A stretch of 64,000 nucleotides of DNA from HGM13010 sp934527315 (GTDB lineage Bacteria > Bacillota > Clostridia > Oscillospirales > Oscillospiraceae), in assembly GCA_934527315.1 (NCBI GenBank), contig CAKTAK010000006.1, positions 1-64,000 of the forward strand, written 5' to 3'. Under the pieces are notes generated by a model. It was not told where the DNA came from and did no database searches. It saw only the letters and a program-made list of their open reading frames with translations. How positions within the stretch are numbered: position 1 is the stretch's first letter; every line of letters starts with the position of its first letter. The position numbers and the translations under genes are program-made. Shown in pieces: positions 40,965 through 49,349 of the stretch.

Positions 40965-42994
40965 TTCCGGCGGCCTCCGGTGCGGTTGGGACCTTTGCCG
41001 CTGCCGTTCCGATTGTTGGAGCGCTCTCCCGGGCGGCGGGCGTCTTTCCGACCTGCGGGGGCCTCATTCCGGGATTTTCCGTTCCGGCTGCCGGGTTTTC
41101 CCTGCGGGGAAGGCTTTCCGCCCCGGTTTTCGCCGGGCTTGCCGGTTTTGTCCGGCTTTCCGCCTTTGCTTTCCTGAGGACGATAACCGCCCCGGTCCGG
41201 GCGGACCAGACATTCCTTGCCGAAGCCAATCAAATCCGTGCGGCCGACCTCTTTCAGTGCCTGAATGACCAAGGGCCGTTTGTCCGGGCACGCCCACTGG
41301 AGCAGCGCCCGCTGCATGGCTTTTTCGTGGGGTGTTTTGGCCACGTAAACCGGCTCCATGGTCCAAGGATTGATGCCGGTGTAGTACATACAAGTGGAAA
41401 TGGTGCCGGGGGTGGGATAGAAATCCTGCACCTGCTCGGGCACACGACCCCGGGAATGGAGATATTCCGCCAGCTCCACGGCGTCTTCCAAGGTGGAGCC
41501 GGGGTGGCTGCTCATCAGATAGGGCACGATGTACTGCTCTTTTTCGTACCGGGTATTCAGCCGCCGGTACTTGTCCATAAAGGTTTCGTAGACCTCGATA
41601 TGGGGCTTACCCATGTAATCCAGAACGGAGTTTACGCAGTGCTCCGGGGCCACCTTCAGCTGACCGGAAATGTGATAATGGACCAGCTCGGAGAAAAATT
41701 CGCCGTTTTTGTCGCAGAGCATATAGTCATAGCGGATACCGGAGCGGACAAACACCTTTTTCACCCCGGGAATGCCCCGGAGTTTCCGCAGCAGGGAGAG
41801 GTAATCCGATTCGTCGGCGTCCAGATTTTTGCAGGGGGTGGGCGCCAGACACTGCCGGTTGGGGCACATACCGCTTTTCAGCTGTTTCTGGCAGGAGGGG
41901 TGGCGGAAGTTTGCCGTGGGACCGCCTACGTCGGAGACATAGCCCTTCCACAGCGGGTGATGGGTCATGGCGGTGACTTCCCGAATCACGGATTCGTGGC
42001 TGCGGGAGGTGACCATACGGCCCTGATGGAATGCCAAGGCGCAGAAGTTGCAGCCGCCGATGCAGCCCCGGTTGTGGATACAAGAGAACCGCACCTCTTC
42101 AATGGCGGGCACACCGCCCATATCGTCATACATGGGGTGAACTTCCCGGGTGTAGGGCAGGTCGGCCACGGCGTCCAATTCCTGGGTGGTCAAGGGCATT
42201 TGCGGCGGATTGACCAGCAGATATTTCACGCCGTGTTTCTGAATCATGGCCCGGCCGCGCACCGCGTCATGCTCTTCATATTCCACGCGGGTGGCATTGG
42301 CATAGGCCACTTTGTCGGCGGTTACGTCCTCGTAAGAGGGCAGGGTAACACTGGGATAAGCGCACACGGCGGGGTCGTTGACAATCACGGCGGTGCCTTT
42401 GATGTCCGTCATGGTGGCGGGCTTTTCTTTTTTCTTCAGACGGCGGGCAATTTCCCGGGTGGCAGCCTCGCCCATGCCGTAGGTGAGAATATCTGCCGGA
42501 GCATCAAACAAAATGCTGCGGCGGACCTTGTCTTCCCAATAATCGTAATGGGCAAACCGGCGGAGAGAGGCCTCCAGACCGCCGATGATAATGGGCATAT
42601 CCGGGCCGAATGCCTCCCGGGCGCGGTTGGCATACACGATGGTAGCCCGGTCCGGGCGCAGACCGGTCCGCTTGCCGGGGGAATAGAAATCCTCGCTCCG
42701 GCGCTTTTTGGCGGCGGTGTAGTGGGAAACCATGGAGTCCAGATTGCCCGCGCCGATCATCACGCCCAATTTGGGCCGGCCCATGGCGGTAAAGGCTTCG
42801 CAGCTGTGCCAATCGGGCTGGGCCAGAATGGCCACACGGAATCCCTCGGATTCCAGCACACGAGCAATGACCGTGGGGCCGAAAGAGGGGTGGTCCACAT
42901 AGGCGTCACCGGTGACAACGAGAAAATCGTACCACCACCAGCCGCGGTCCTGCATATCTTCTTTGGAAACGGGCAAAAATACTTCAGGATACAT
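40961..42994 (-). CDS. YgiQ family radical SAM protein
   Basis: A 677-residue protein. The N-terminal part has YPEVFLPVSKEDMQDRGW and IIGGLEASLRRFAHYDYW, as in YgiQ. The radical SAM cysteines are in CIHNRGCIGGCNFCALAFH near residue 310. The C terminus carries a long basic, Gly/Arg/Lys-rich tail (about 60 residues) likely to be disordered and nucleic-acid binding. The reaction is unknown. ATG 42994 is chosen over the TTG three codons upstream; AAAGGA lies about 11 nt before it. It lies between the phosphatase-GNAT and DUF1294 genes. Confidence 0.93.
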   Translation of the reverse strand: MYPEVFLPVSKEDMQDRGWWWYDFLVVTGDAYVDHPSFGPTVIARVLESEGFRVAILAQPDWHSCEAFTAMGRPKLGVMIGAGNLDSMVSHYTAAKKRRSEDFYSPGKRTGLRPDRATIVYANRAREAFGPDMPIIIGGLEASLRRFAHYDYWEDKVRRSILFDAPADILTYGMGEAATREIARRLKKKEKPATMTDIKGTAVIVNDPAVCAYPSVTLPSYEDVTADKVAYANATRVEYEEHDAVRGRAMIQKHGVKYLLVNPPQMPLTTQELDAVADLPYTREVHPMYDDMGGVPAIEEVRFSCIHNRGCIGGCNFCALAFHQGRMVTSRSHESVIREVTAMTHHPLWKGYVSDVGGPTANFRHPSCQKQLKSGMCPNRQCLAPTPCKNLDADESDYLSLLRKLRGIPGVKKVFVRSGIRYDYMLCDKNGEFFSELVHYHISGQLKVAPEHCVNSVLDYMGKPHIEVYETFMDKYRRLNTRYEKEQYIVPYLMSSHPGSTLEDAVELAEYLHSRGRVPEQVQDFYPTPGTISTCMYYTGINPWTMEPVYVAKTPHEKAMQRALLQWACPDKRPLVIQALKEVGRTDLIGFGKECLVRPDRGGYRPQESKGGKPDKTGKPGENRGGKPSPQGKPGSRNGKSRNEAPAGRKDARRPGERSNNRNGSGKGPNRTGGRRK

Positions 42995-43023
42995 AAAGTG
43001 CAATCCTTTCTATGAATTCAGGT

Positions 43024-44190
43024 TCAAAGTTCTTCCGGGCGGGGCAGAACGCCGCGGCTCAAGGGCTTTTCCATGAGCAGCAGCTTGGAGCCCACACCGG
43101 AGCTCTCGCCGATTTGTTCAAAACCGGCATGACGGTAAAATCCCTGGGCATGGACATTGTCCTCGGCGACGTGGAGACAAATGCGCTCCCGGCCCAGTTG
43201 GGTATACAACGTGGTGGCATAGCCCAACAGCTGGGCGGCATAGCGCTTGCCCCGCTGGTCCGGCAGAAGATAGAAGAACCCAATCCAGCCGGTTTTCTCC
43301 TCTTCGCCCCGGGTGGTGTCCAAACCGATGACGCCCACGGGGGTATCATCTTCCATGGCAACAGCCAATGCGTTGGGGTTTTCGTCCCGCCAACGTTTGG
43401 CGGAAATCAGATACAGCGCCGGAATGAAACCGTCGGTGTTGCCGTGGGAGGTGCGCCAGGAATCGGCATAGCAATCCAGATAGAACTGGCTTTCCGTTTC
43501 CAGATTCAGCGGACGGAACCACAGATTTCCGTTGTCCTTGCCGGTGCGCCACCAAGTCTGCTTGGAGAAGGTACTGGTGGTGTCGTCCAGATGGGAGTTG
43601 TCGCAGGCAAATTCCACGTCCATGCTGTCGCCTTCCACATTCAGTAGGGTCACGCAGGTGTTGTCGCCGTGGGCTACGGTGCGGATTTCGCTGCTGGGAA
43701 CCCCAGCCAGCTTGCACAGCAGGGCGCGAATGGCGGTGCCGTGGGAGACAATGGCGATGGTTTCGCCGTCATGCCGGGCGGCAATCTCACGAATGGCGTT
43801 ATACAGCCGATTCTGCAGGTGTTCCCAGCTTTCGGAGCCTTCCACGTGCCACTTTCCGGGGTCGGTGCTGAAGTTTGCGTAAGCCTCGGGGAAATCCCGG
43901 GCGGCATTGCCCCAACTCAAGCCCTCCCAGGAGCCCATGTAAATTTCACGGAGCCGGGGGTCGGTGTGCAGCGGCAGGTTATGATATTTCAGAATGGCGC
44001 CGGCGGTGGTCTGAGTGCGGGTCAGGTCGCTGGAATAAACGGCGGAAAAGGGGATATCCTTCATCCGTTCTGCCAGTGCGTCAATCTGTTTCCGGCCCAA
44101 CGCCGTAATCAGACCGTCCCACTGCCCCTGAATGCGGCGATAATAGTTGCCCTCTGCCTCTGCATGGCGAATCAAATAGACACGGGTCAT
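43024..44190 (-). CDS. Histidine phosphatase fused to GNAT acetyltransferase
   Basis: A 388-residue two-domain protein. Residues 1 to about 200 are a phosphoglycerate-mutase-like histidine phosphatase: YLIRHAEAEGN with the catalytic His, SDLTRTQTTA, and IVSHGTAIR with the second His. Residues from about 215 on are a GNAT acetyltransferase, with WIGFFYLLPDQRGKRYAAQL as the acetyl-CoA loop and AEDNVHAQGFYRHAGF. Substrates are not evident. Fusing dephosphorylation and acetylation suggests action on the same small molecule. AGAGGAA precedes ATG 44190; the longer ORF start is rejected. It is first in the operon with ygiQ. Confidence 0.88.
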   Translation of the reverse strand: MTRVYLIRHAEAEGNYYRRIQGQWDGLITALGRKQIDALAERMKDIPFSAVYSSDLTRTQTTAGAILKYHNLPLHTDPRLREIYMGSWEGLSWGNAARDFPEAYANFSTDPGKWHVEGSESWEHLQNRLYNAIREIAARHDGETIAIVSHGTAIRALLCKLAGVPSSEIRTVAHGDNTCVTLLNVEGDSMDVEFACDNSHLDDTTSTFSKQTWWRTGKDNGNLWFRPLNLETESQFYLDCYADSWRTSHGNTDGFIPALYLISAKRWRDENPNALAVAMEDDTPVGVIGLDTTRGEEEKTGWIGFFYLLPDQRGKRYAAQLLGYATTLYTQLGRERICLHVAEDNVHAQGFYRHAGFEQIGESSGVGSKLLLMEKPLSRGVLPRPEEL

Positions 44191-44328
44191 AAATACATTC
44201 CTCTCTTCCGATACGTTCATCAAATGATGCGTTTTTTCTTTTGTAATATCTAACTATTCAATATAACATAAAAACGGGAAAATTGGAATATGAAATCCTG
44301 CTTGAATTGGGCGGGGCAGCCGACACCG

Positions 44329-44357
44329 TTGCGAATTCCCCGTGGCTGTGATAAAAT
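44329..44357 (+). promoter_or_regulatory. candidate promoter of the membrane-protein and PurN-like genes
   Basis: TTGCGA (44329-44334), a 17-bp spacer and TAAAAT (44352-44357), 35 bp upstream of the GTG start. Confidence 0.55.
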
Positions 44358-44392
44358 CGTATAAATTAAATGTATGGAAACGAGGCGGAGAT

Positions 44393-44914
44393 GTGAAAAC
44401 ACGGGAACTGGCGCTGGGCGGAATGTTGTGCGCACTGGCGGTGGTGATTTTGCTGTTGGGCAGCATTTTGGAAATTACGGTATTATGCGGTCCGCTGCTG
44501 GCAATACTCATTTTGTTACCGGTGCGGGAAACCGGCGGCAATCGGGCAGGGTGGTCGGCATGGGCGGTGGTTTCGCTGCTGTCTTTGCTGCTGCTGCCCA
44601 ACCGGGAGTCCGGGTTGGTTTATCTCTGCTTTGGGTGGTATCCCATGGTGCAGCGGGCGGTGGCAAAGCTCCCCCGATTGCTCCGCACCCTTTGCTGCGC
44701 GGGCATTTGCACCGGGGTGATTCTGCTGTTGTACGGAGTGATTTTCCGGCTGATGGGATTGCCCGGGGATTGGCAGCAGGACCCCAAATGGCTGACCGCA
44801 GCTCTGGTGCTGATGGCCAATGTCACCTTTGTGCTGTTGGACCGGGCGGTGGAAATCTGGGCCCGGCGATGGCCCATGCTTCGGGAAAAACTCTGGAAAA
44901 ACGCGCCATTTTGA
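44393..44914 (+). CDS. Hypothetical integral membrane protein
   Basis: A 173-residue protein with about five hydrophobic segments (LGGMLCALAVVILLLGSI, ITVLCGPLLAILILL, WAVVSLLSLLLL, LCCAGICTGVILLLYGVIF, AALVLMANVTFVLL). The opening TRELALGGMLCALAVV resembles ECF-transporter S components and related small membrane proteins, but no substrate motif was recognised. The GTG start at 44393 follows a GAGGCGGAG site. It lies 110 bp upstream of the PurN-like gene and may share its transcript. Confidence 0.6.
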   Translation: MKTRELALGGMLCALAVVILLLGSILEITVLCGPLLAILILLPVRETGGNRAGWSAWAVVSLLSLLLLPNRESGLVYLCFGWYPMVQRAVAKLPRLLRTLCCAGICTGVILLLYGVIFRLMGLPGDWQQDPKWLTAALVLMANVTFVLLDRAVEIWARRWPMLREKLWKNAPF

Positions 44915-45024
44915 TACCGACGTGTAACCAGTATGTTTCTTGTAATCCCTTTGTGATTCTGTTATCATAAAAGTAATTGATGATTGGCCTGGACTATGGG
45001 CAGAGGGGAAGGAACGTAACAATC

Positions 45025-45777
45025 ATGGTAAGAGCAGCAATTTTGGTGTCCGGCGAGGGGCGGCGTATGCGCGCACTGCTGGACAGTGCCTTTTTTCACG
45101 AAATCGACAATCTGGAGATTGCCGGCGTGATCTGCTCCGATCCGGAGGCACCGGCGCTGCGCAGTGCCCGCAGCAGCAATGTGCCGGCTTATGTGGTGGA
45201 GGAGCATTTGTTCCCCAACATCGGGTCTTACGGATTGGCCCTGCTGAATATGTTAAAGGATATTGATACGGATTTGGTGGTTCTGGCGGGATTTACTCCC
45301 GGCTTGGGCCCGGCGGCCCGGTATTACAGCGGCCGCACCATCGGCGTGTTCCCGTCGCTGATTCCTGCTTTTGAGCAGATGAGCGAGCGGCAGGCCATTC
45401 AGTCCGCTCTGGTGCGAGAGGTGCGCCTGACCGGCGCAACGTCTTACGTGGCGGACGATGAGGGCCGGGTGGGCCATATTCTGGAGCAGCGGGCCGTTGC
45501 TGTGCAGCGGACGGATACACCGGAAACCCTGGAGGACCGGATTTTCGAGCAGGCGGAGCGGGATTTGCTGTTAGACGCGGTGAAGGCATACTGCGCTAAG
45601 GCAAAGCAGGCGGAAGAGGCGGCTGTTTTGGCGGCCAAACGTCTGGAAGAGGAAAAGGTTGCGGCTGAGGAACCACCCGCAGAACCGGCAGAAGAGCCGG
45701 AGGCGGAGACTCCCGCAGAGACACCGGAAGAACCGGCTGCGGAACCCACCGCGGAACCGGAAACAACAGAAGAATGA
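45025..45777 (+). CDS. PurN-like formyltransferase-fold protein lacking the catalytic triad
   Basis: A 250-residue protein. Residues 1 to about 190 align by eye with PurN: VRAAILVSGEGRRMRALLD at the start, DTDLVVLAGFTPGLGP in the middle, then FPSLIPAF. The catalytic Asn, His and Asp of PurN (N106, H108, D144 in E. coli) correspond to Gly107, Phe109 and about Gly147, so the formyl-transfer site is lost. Residues about 195-250 form a Glu/Pro/Ala-rich acidic tail. It is probably a pseudoenzyme, perhaps a ligand-binding or regulatory protein. No other purine gene is nearby. AAGGAA precedes ATG 45025. Confidence 0.8.
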   Translation: MVRAAILVSGEGRRMRALLDSAFFHEIDNLEIAGVICSDPEAPALRSARSSNVPAYVVEEHLFPNIGSYGLALLNMLKDIDTDLVVLAGFTPGLGPAARYYSGRTIGVFPSLIPAFEQMSERQAIQSALVREVRLTGATSYVADDEGRVGHILEQRAVAVQRTDTPETLEDRIFEQAERDLLLDAVKAYCAKAKQAEEAAVLAAKRLEEEKVAAEEPPAEPAEEPEAETPAETPEEPAAEPTAEPETTEE

Positions 45778-45781
45778 CTTG

Positions 45782-45809
45782 AAAAAACGGAGCTGCGGCT
45801 CCGTTTTTT
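45782..45809 (+). terminator. terminator of the PurN-like gene
   Basis: A 6-bp GC core (45788-45793/45798-45803) extended by A-T pairs, TGCG loop and six T. Confidence 0.88.
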
Positions 45810-46014
45810 GCTGTTTTCGGGCGTGGTTCCATAGATAAATCCTATAAAAACGCGCGGAAAGTAGAAAAAACAAAAATAGAAAATTCGGTGGTATATACGA
45901 TGAAAATAAGCGCATTTTGTGCAAGTTGTCAAAGTTTCATGGAACAGAACTTTTGGTTCTTTCATATTTTTTAGTGTTTTTGAAAGAATTGTCATACAAA
46001 TCACAAGAATACTA

Positions 46015-46023
46015 TGTTATAAT
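46015..46023 (+). promoter_or_regulatory. extended -10 promoter of the flavin oxidoreductase gene
   Basis: TGT followed by TATAAT (46018-46023), an extended -10. No good -35 lies at the right distance; TTGTCA at 45989-45994 is 23 bp away. The 296-bp gap before the gene holds a terminator and this element and is otherwise AT-rich. Confidence 0.55.
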
Positions 46024-46073
46024 CAAAACAAATTACTGGTGAGAGTACCAGAATTAAAAGGAGAGTATGAACT

Positions 46074-48005
46074 ATGGCTTTTGATGCACTGTTTTCCCCT
46101 ATTAAAATTAGAGGACTGGAACTGCCCAACCGTGTCGTGCTGCCCGGCATGAACACCAAAATGACTCGTGACAAACACTTTATCGATGACAATATGATCG
46201 GTTATCATGTTGCTAAGGCTAAAGCAGGCTGCGCACTGAACGTGTTCGAAGTTGCCTCCATCTGCCCCGAGCCCCATGCTTACATGTACATGGGTCTGTA
46301 CGAAGACGAAGATGTCAATCAGCTGAAGAGACTGACCGACGCTGTGCACGCAGTGGGCGGCAGAATGAGCATTCAGCTGTGGCACGGTGGTTTCACCCCC
46401 CAGCAGTTCTTCGATGAGACCAACAAGCTGGAAACTCCCGATACCTGCACCGTCGAGCGTCTGCAGGAGATCGTGAAGCTGTTCGGCCGCGGCGCACGTA
46501 TGGCTGTTGCTGCCGGTTTTGACGCTGTTGAGTTCCATGCTGCACACAGCTACCTGCCTCACGAAATGCTGAGCCCCGGCACCAACCATCGTACTGACGA
46601 GTACGGCGGATCTTTCGAGAACCGTTGCCGTTTCCTGTGGGAGATCGTGGAAGAAGTCCGCGCAAACATCCCCGAGGATATGCCTTTCTTCATGCGTGTT
46701 GACTGCATCGACGAGCTGATGCAGCAGACCATGACCGAGCAGGAAATCGTTGACTTCATCAACATTGCTGCTGATAAGGGCGTGGACGTGGCCAGCCTGT
46801 CCCGTGGTAACGCAATGTCCTTCGCTACCGTTTACGAAGTTCCTCCCTACGAGCTGGAGCCCGGCTTCAACGTGGAGAACATCTACAAGATCAAAAAGCA
46901 GATCAAGATCCCCGTCATGGGCGTTGGTCGTATCAATACTCCCGAGCTGGCTAACAAGGTCATCGAGGAAGGCAAGTTCGATCTGGTCGGTATCGGCCGT
47001 GGTCAGATCGCTGATCCTCAGTTCGTGCAGAAGGCGAAAGAGGGCCATCCCGAACTGATCCGTAAGTGCATCGGCTGCGATCAGGGCTGCTACGACGCAG
47101 TTATCGATCCTCGCTTCAAGAGCATCACCTGCACCCGTAACCCCATGGCTTGCTTGGAGTACAAGGGCCTGCCTAAGACCGAGACCCCGAAGAAGGTCAT
47201 GATCATCGGCGGCGGCATGGGCGGCATGATGGCAGCTGAGATTCTGAAACAGCGCGGCCACAACCCCGTGATTTTCGAAGCTTCCGATAAGCTGGGCGGT
47301 CAGTTCCTGCTGGCAGGTCTGGCTCCCATGAAGCACGAGATGACCGAGGCTGCTCAGTGGGAAGCTAAGGAAGTCGAGCGTCTGGGCATTGATGTTCGTC
47401 TGAACACCAAGGTCACCGCTGAGACCATTGCTGCTGAGAAACCCGATGAAGTCATCATCGCTATCGGCTCCGATTACGTTGCACCCGCTATCAAGGGCGT
47501 TGACGGCGAGCACGTTTACACCCAGTACCAGGTTCTGCGCGGCGAGGCGAACCCCACCGGTAACGTGTGCGTGGTCGGCTGCGGTTCCGTGGGCTCCGAA
47601 CTGGCAGAGCTGCTGGCAGACCGTGGCTGCAAGGTCACCTGCCTGGAGAAGAAGAAAGTCGGTAACGATCTGACCATGCTGCGCAGCATGTTCTTCCGTC
47701 CCGAGTGCCAGAAGTACGGCATCACCGCTCAGGGCTTCTGCAACGTCACCGAGATCGACGGCCACACTGTGAAGTACAGCCAGACCGTTGTGAACCGTCA
47801 GACCAAAGAGCGCACCGTCACCGAGAAGACCGCAGAGTTCGACTCCGTGGTTATCTGCACCGGCATCACCGCTCGTCCTAGCGACGACCTGAAGGCTGAG
47901 TGCGAGAAGCTGGGCGTTCCCGCTCACGTCATCGGCGATGCAAAGCAGGCTCGTACCGCTCTGTGGGCAACCCGCGAAGCATACGAAGTCGCAATGGAGA
48001 TCTAA
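46074..48005 (+). CDS. NADH:flavin oxidoreductase of the enoate reductase / 2,4-dienoyl-CoA reductase family
   Basis: A 643-residue protein. The N-terminal FMN-binding TIM barrel (residues about 1-345) has IQLWHGGFTP and the motif FHAAHSYLPHEMLSP...NHRTDEYGGSFENR. A 4Fe-4S site follows in CIGCDQGC plus a later Cys. The C-terminal FAD/NAD domain begins MIIGGGMGGMMAAEIL. Enzymes of this layout reduce activated C=C bonds; the family includes 2-enoate reductases, dienoyl-CoA reductase FadH and the bile-acid enzymes BaiCD and BaiH. Substrate not determinable. Codon bias is very strong, as in nifJ, so it is likely abundant. It is a single-gene unit with strong terminator. Confidence 0.92.
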   Translation: MAFDALFSPIKIRGLELPNRVVLPGMNTKMTRDKHFIDDNMIGYHVAKAKAGCALNVFEVASICPEPHAYMYMGLYEDEDVNQLKRLTDAVHAVGGRMSIQLWHGGFTPQQFFDETNKLETPDTCTVERLQEIVKLFGRGARMAVAAGFDAVEFHAAHSYLPHEMLSPGTNHRTDEYGGSFENRCRFLWEIVEEVRANIPEDMPFFMRVDCIDELMQQTMTEQEIVDFINIAADKGVDVASLSRGNAMSFATVYEVPPYELEPGFNVENIYKIKKQIKIPVMGVGRINTPELANKVIEEGKFDLVGIGRGQIADPQFVQKAKEGHPELIRKCIGCDQGCYDAVIDPRFKSITCTRNPMACLEYKGLPKTETPKKVMIIGGGMGGMMAAEILKQRGHNPVIFEASDKLGGQFLLAGLAPMKHEMTEAAQWEAKEVERLGIDVRLNTKVTAETIAAEKPDEVIIAIGSDYVAPAIKGVDGEHVYTQYQVLRGEANPTGNVCVVGCGSVGSELAELLADRGCKVTCLEKKKVGNDLTMLRSMFFRPECQKYGITAQGFCNVTEIDGHTVKYSQTVVNRQTKERTVTEKTAEFDSVVICTGITARPSDDLKAECEKLGVPAHVIGDAKQARTALWATREAYEVAMEI

Positions 48006-48038
48006 TTCTTCCAAGCGTCGATTCAATCAAACATACGA

Positions 48039-48069
48039 ACAGGGCACCCGATTGGGTGCCCTGTTTTTT
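48039..48069 (+). terminator. terminator of the flavin oxidoreductase gene
   Basis: An 11-bp perfect stem (48039-48049/48054-48064) with a GATT loop and a T-run. Confidence 0.92.
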
Positions 48070-48150
48070 GCTGTCGATTGATCGGAATGATCTGCAATTT
48101 CCGGGCATTTTCCCGGAAAATCGAATATAAATATGGAATTTTGGTATCAA

Positions 48151-48180
48151 AAAAAAGACCTGCTGCGGCAGGTCTTTTTT
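48151..48180. terminator. bidirectional terminator after the recJ-relA-dtd-MBL operon
   Basis: A 7-bp stem (48157-48163/48168-48174) flanked by an A-run and a T-run, with a TGCG loop, in a convergent gap. Confidence 0.88.
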
Positions 48181-48192
48181 GCAATTTGAAAC

Positions 48193-48819
48193 TCAGAACT
48201 CCGTGACGCCGCTGAGAGCTGCGCGGATATAGGGGTTGTAAATGCGCTCGATGGCCAAGGTGGTGGTGTCCATGTGACCGGGGTAAACCTCGTAATCACC
48301 GGGCAGCTCTGCCAGACGTTTCAGAGAGGCAAGCTCCTGAGTGGAGTTGCCGCCATCCAAATCTACGCGACCGCAGCTGTCTTTGAACAGCGTGTCGCCG
48401 GAGAACATGGCATTTTCGCACAGCAGCGTCACGCCGCCGGGGGTGTGACCGGGGGTATACAGCACCTTGACGGTGAGATTGCCCACTTCCACGGTGTCGC
48501 CCTCGTCATAGAACCGGGTTTCACCCACGGGGATAAAGGGATAGCCCATATTTCTGTCGCCGGGCTTGCCGCAATCTTTGGGGTGGACATACACCGGGGC
48601 ACCGGTGTCTTTCTGCAGATTTGCCACGCCCATGGTGTGGTCCATGTGACCGTGGGTGAGCAGAATGGCCACACACTCCATGTGGTTGCGCTCCAGATAG
48701 TCCAGAATCATGTTGGAATCTCCGCCGGGGTCGATGACGGCGGATTTCATTGTGGTCTCATCGGTGAGAATGTAGCAGTTGGTGCCGATGAAGCCGACTT
48801 GCATGGATTTAATCAGCAT
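48193..48819 (-). CDS. MBL-fold hydrolase (glyoxalase II-like)
   Basis: A 208-residue metallo-beta-lactamase-fold protein. The metal motif HGHMDH lies near residue 56, then TPGHTPG, GDTLF and the C-terminal YPGHMD. The glyoxalase II/YcbL subgroup hydrolyses thioesters, but the substrate here is unproven. The start at 48819 has GGAGG about 9 nt upstream; the longer frame has no support. It is the last gene after recJ, relA and dtd, a common arrangement in Clostridia. Confidence 0.9.
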   Translation of the reverse strand: MLIKSMQVGFIGTNCYILTDETTMKSAVIDPGGDSNMILDYLERNHMECVAILLTHGHMDHTMGVANLQKDTGAPVYVHPKDCGKPGDRNMGYPFIPVGETRFYDEGDTVEVGNLTVKVLYTPGHTPGGVTLLCENAMFSGDTLFKDSCGRVDLDGGNSTQELASLKRLAELPGDYEVYPGHMDTTTLAIERIYNPYIRAALSGVTEF

Positions 48820-48905
48820 TGAATCAAACCTCCATTTGATGGGATTATGGTTGGCCCGCCAGCGATTCACAGGCGCTCGCAGGGCATTGAGTATACGATA
48901 GAAAA

Positions 48906-49349
48906 TCACAGCTCGTTGGTGTCCAACAGAATGGTCACCGGGCCGTCATTGACCGAGGCAACCTGCATATCTGCGCCGAATTCGCCGGTTTCCACGTGGA
49001 AACCGCGGTCGCGGCACTGCTGAATCACCCGCTCATACAAGGGAATGGCGGTTTCCGGCCGGGCGGCGGCAGTAAATCCCGGACGGCGGGATTTGCAATC
49101 GGCAAACAGGGTAAACTGGCTGATAATCAGAATCTGGGCGCCGGCATCGGTGGGGTTCACATTCATTTTTCCTTGCGCGTCCTCAAATATCCGCAGACCG
49201 CAGATTTTGTCTGCGATTTTATCGGCCTGCACTTGGGTATCCGTCTGATGGACGCCCAACAGCACCAGAAATCCGGGACCGATTTCTCCTTTTACGGTAC
49301 CGTCAATGGTGACGGAGGCATTTTTGACTCGGGTTACAACAGCTCTCAC
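48906..49349 (-). CDS. dtd: D-aminoacyl-tRNA deacylase
   Basis: A 147-residue protein of normal Dtd length. It opens MRAVVTRVKNASVTIDG and has the active-site motifs ISQFTLFAD and SVNDGPVTILLD. It removes D-amino acids (and misplaced glycine) from tRNA, protecting translation. Its start overlaps the relA stop by 4 bp, and the MBL gene follows. Confidence 0.97.
   Translation of the reverse strand: MRAVVTRVKNASVTIDGTVKGEIGPGFLVLLGVHQTDTQVQADKIADKICGLRIFEDAQGKMNVNPTDAGAQILIISQFTLFADCKSRRPGFTAAARPETAIPLYERVIQQCRDRGFHVETGEFGADMQVASVNDGPVTILLDTNEL

Noticed and set aside
45929..45945. parS-like sequence (GTTTCATGGAAC) upstream of the flavin oxidoreductase gene
   Set aside because: It lacks the central CACGTG of parS and is two bases short; probably chance.
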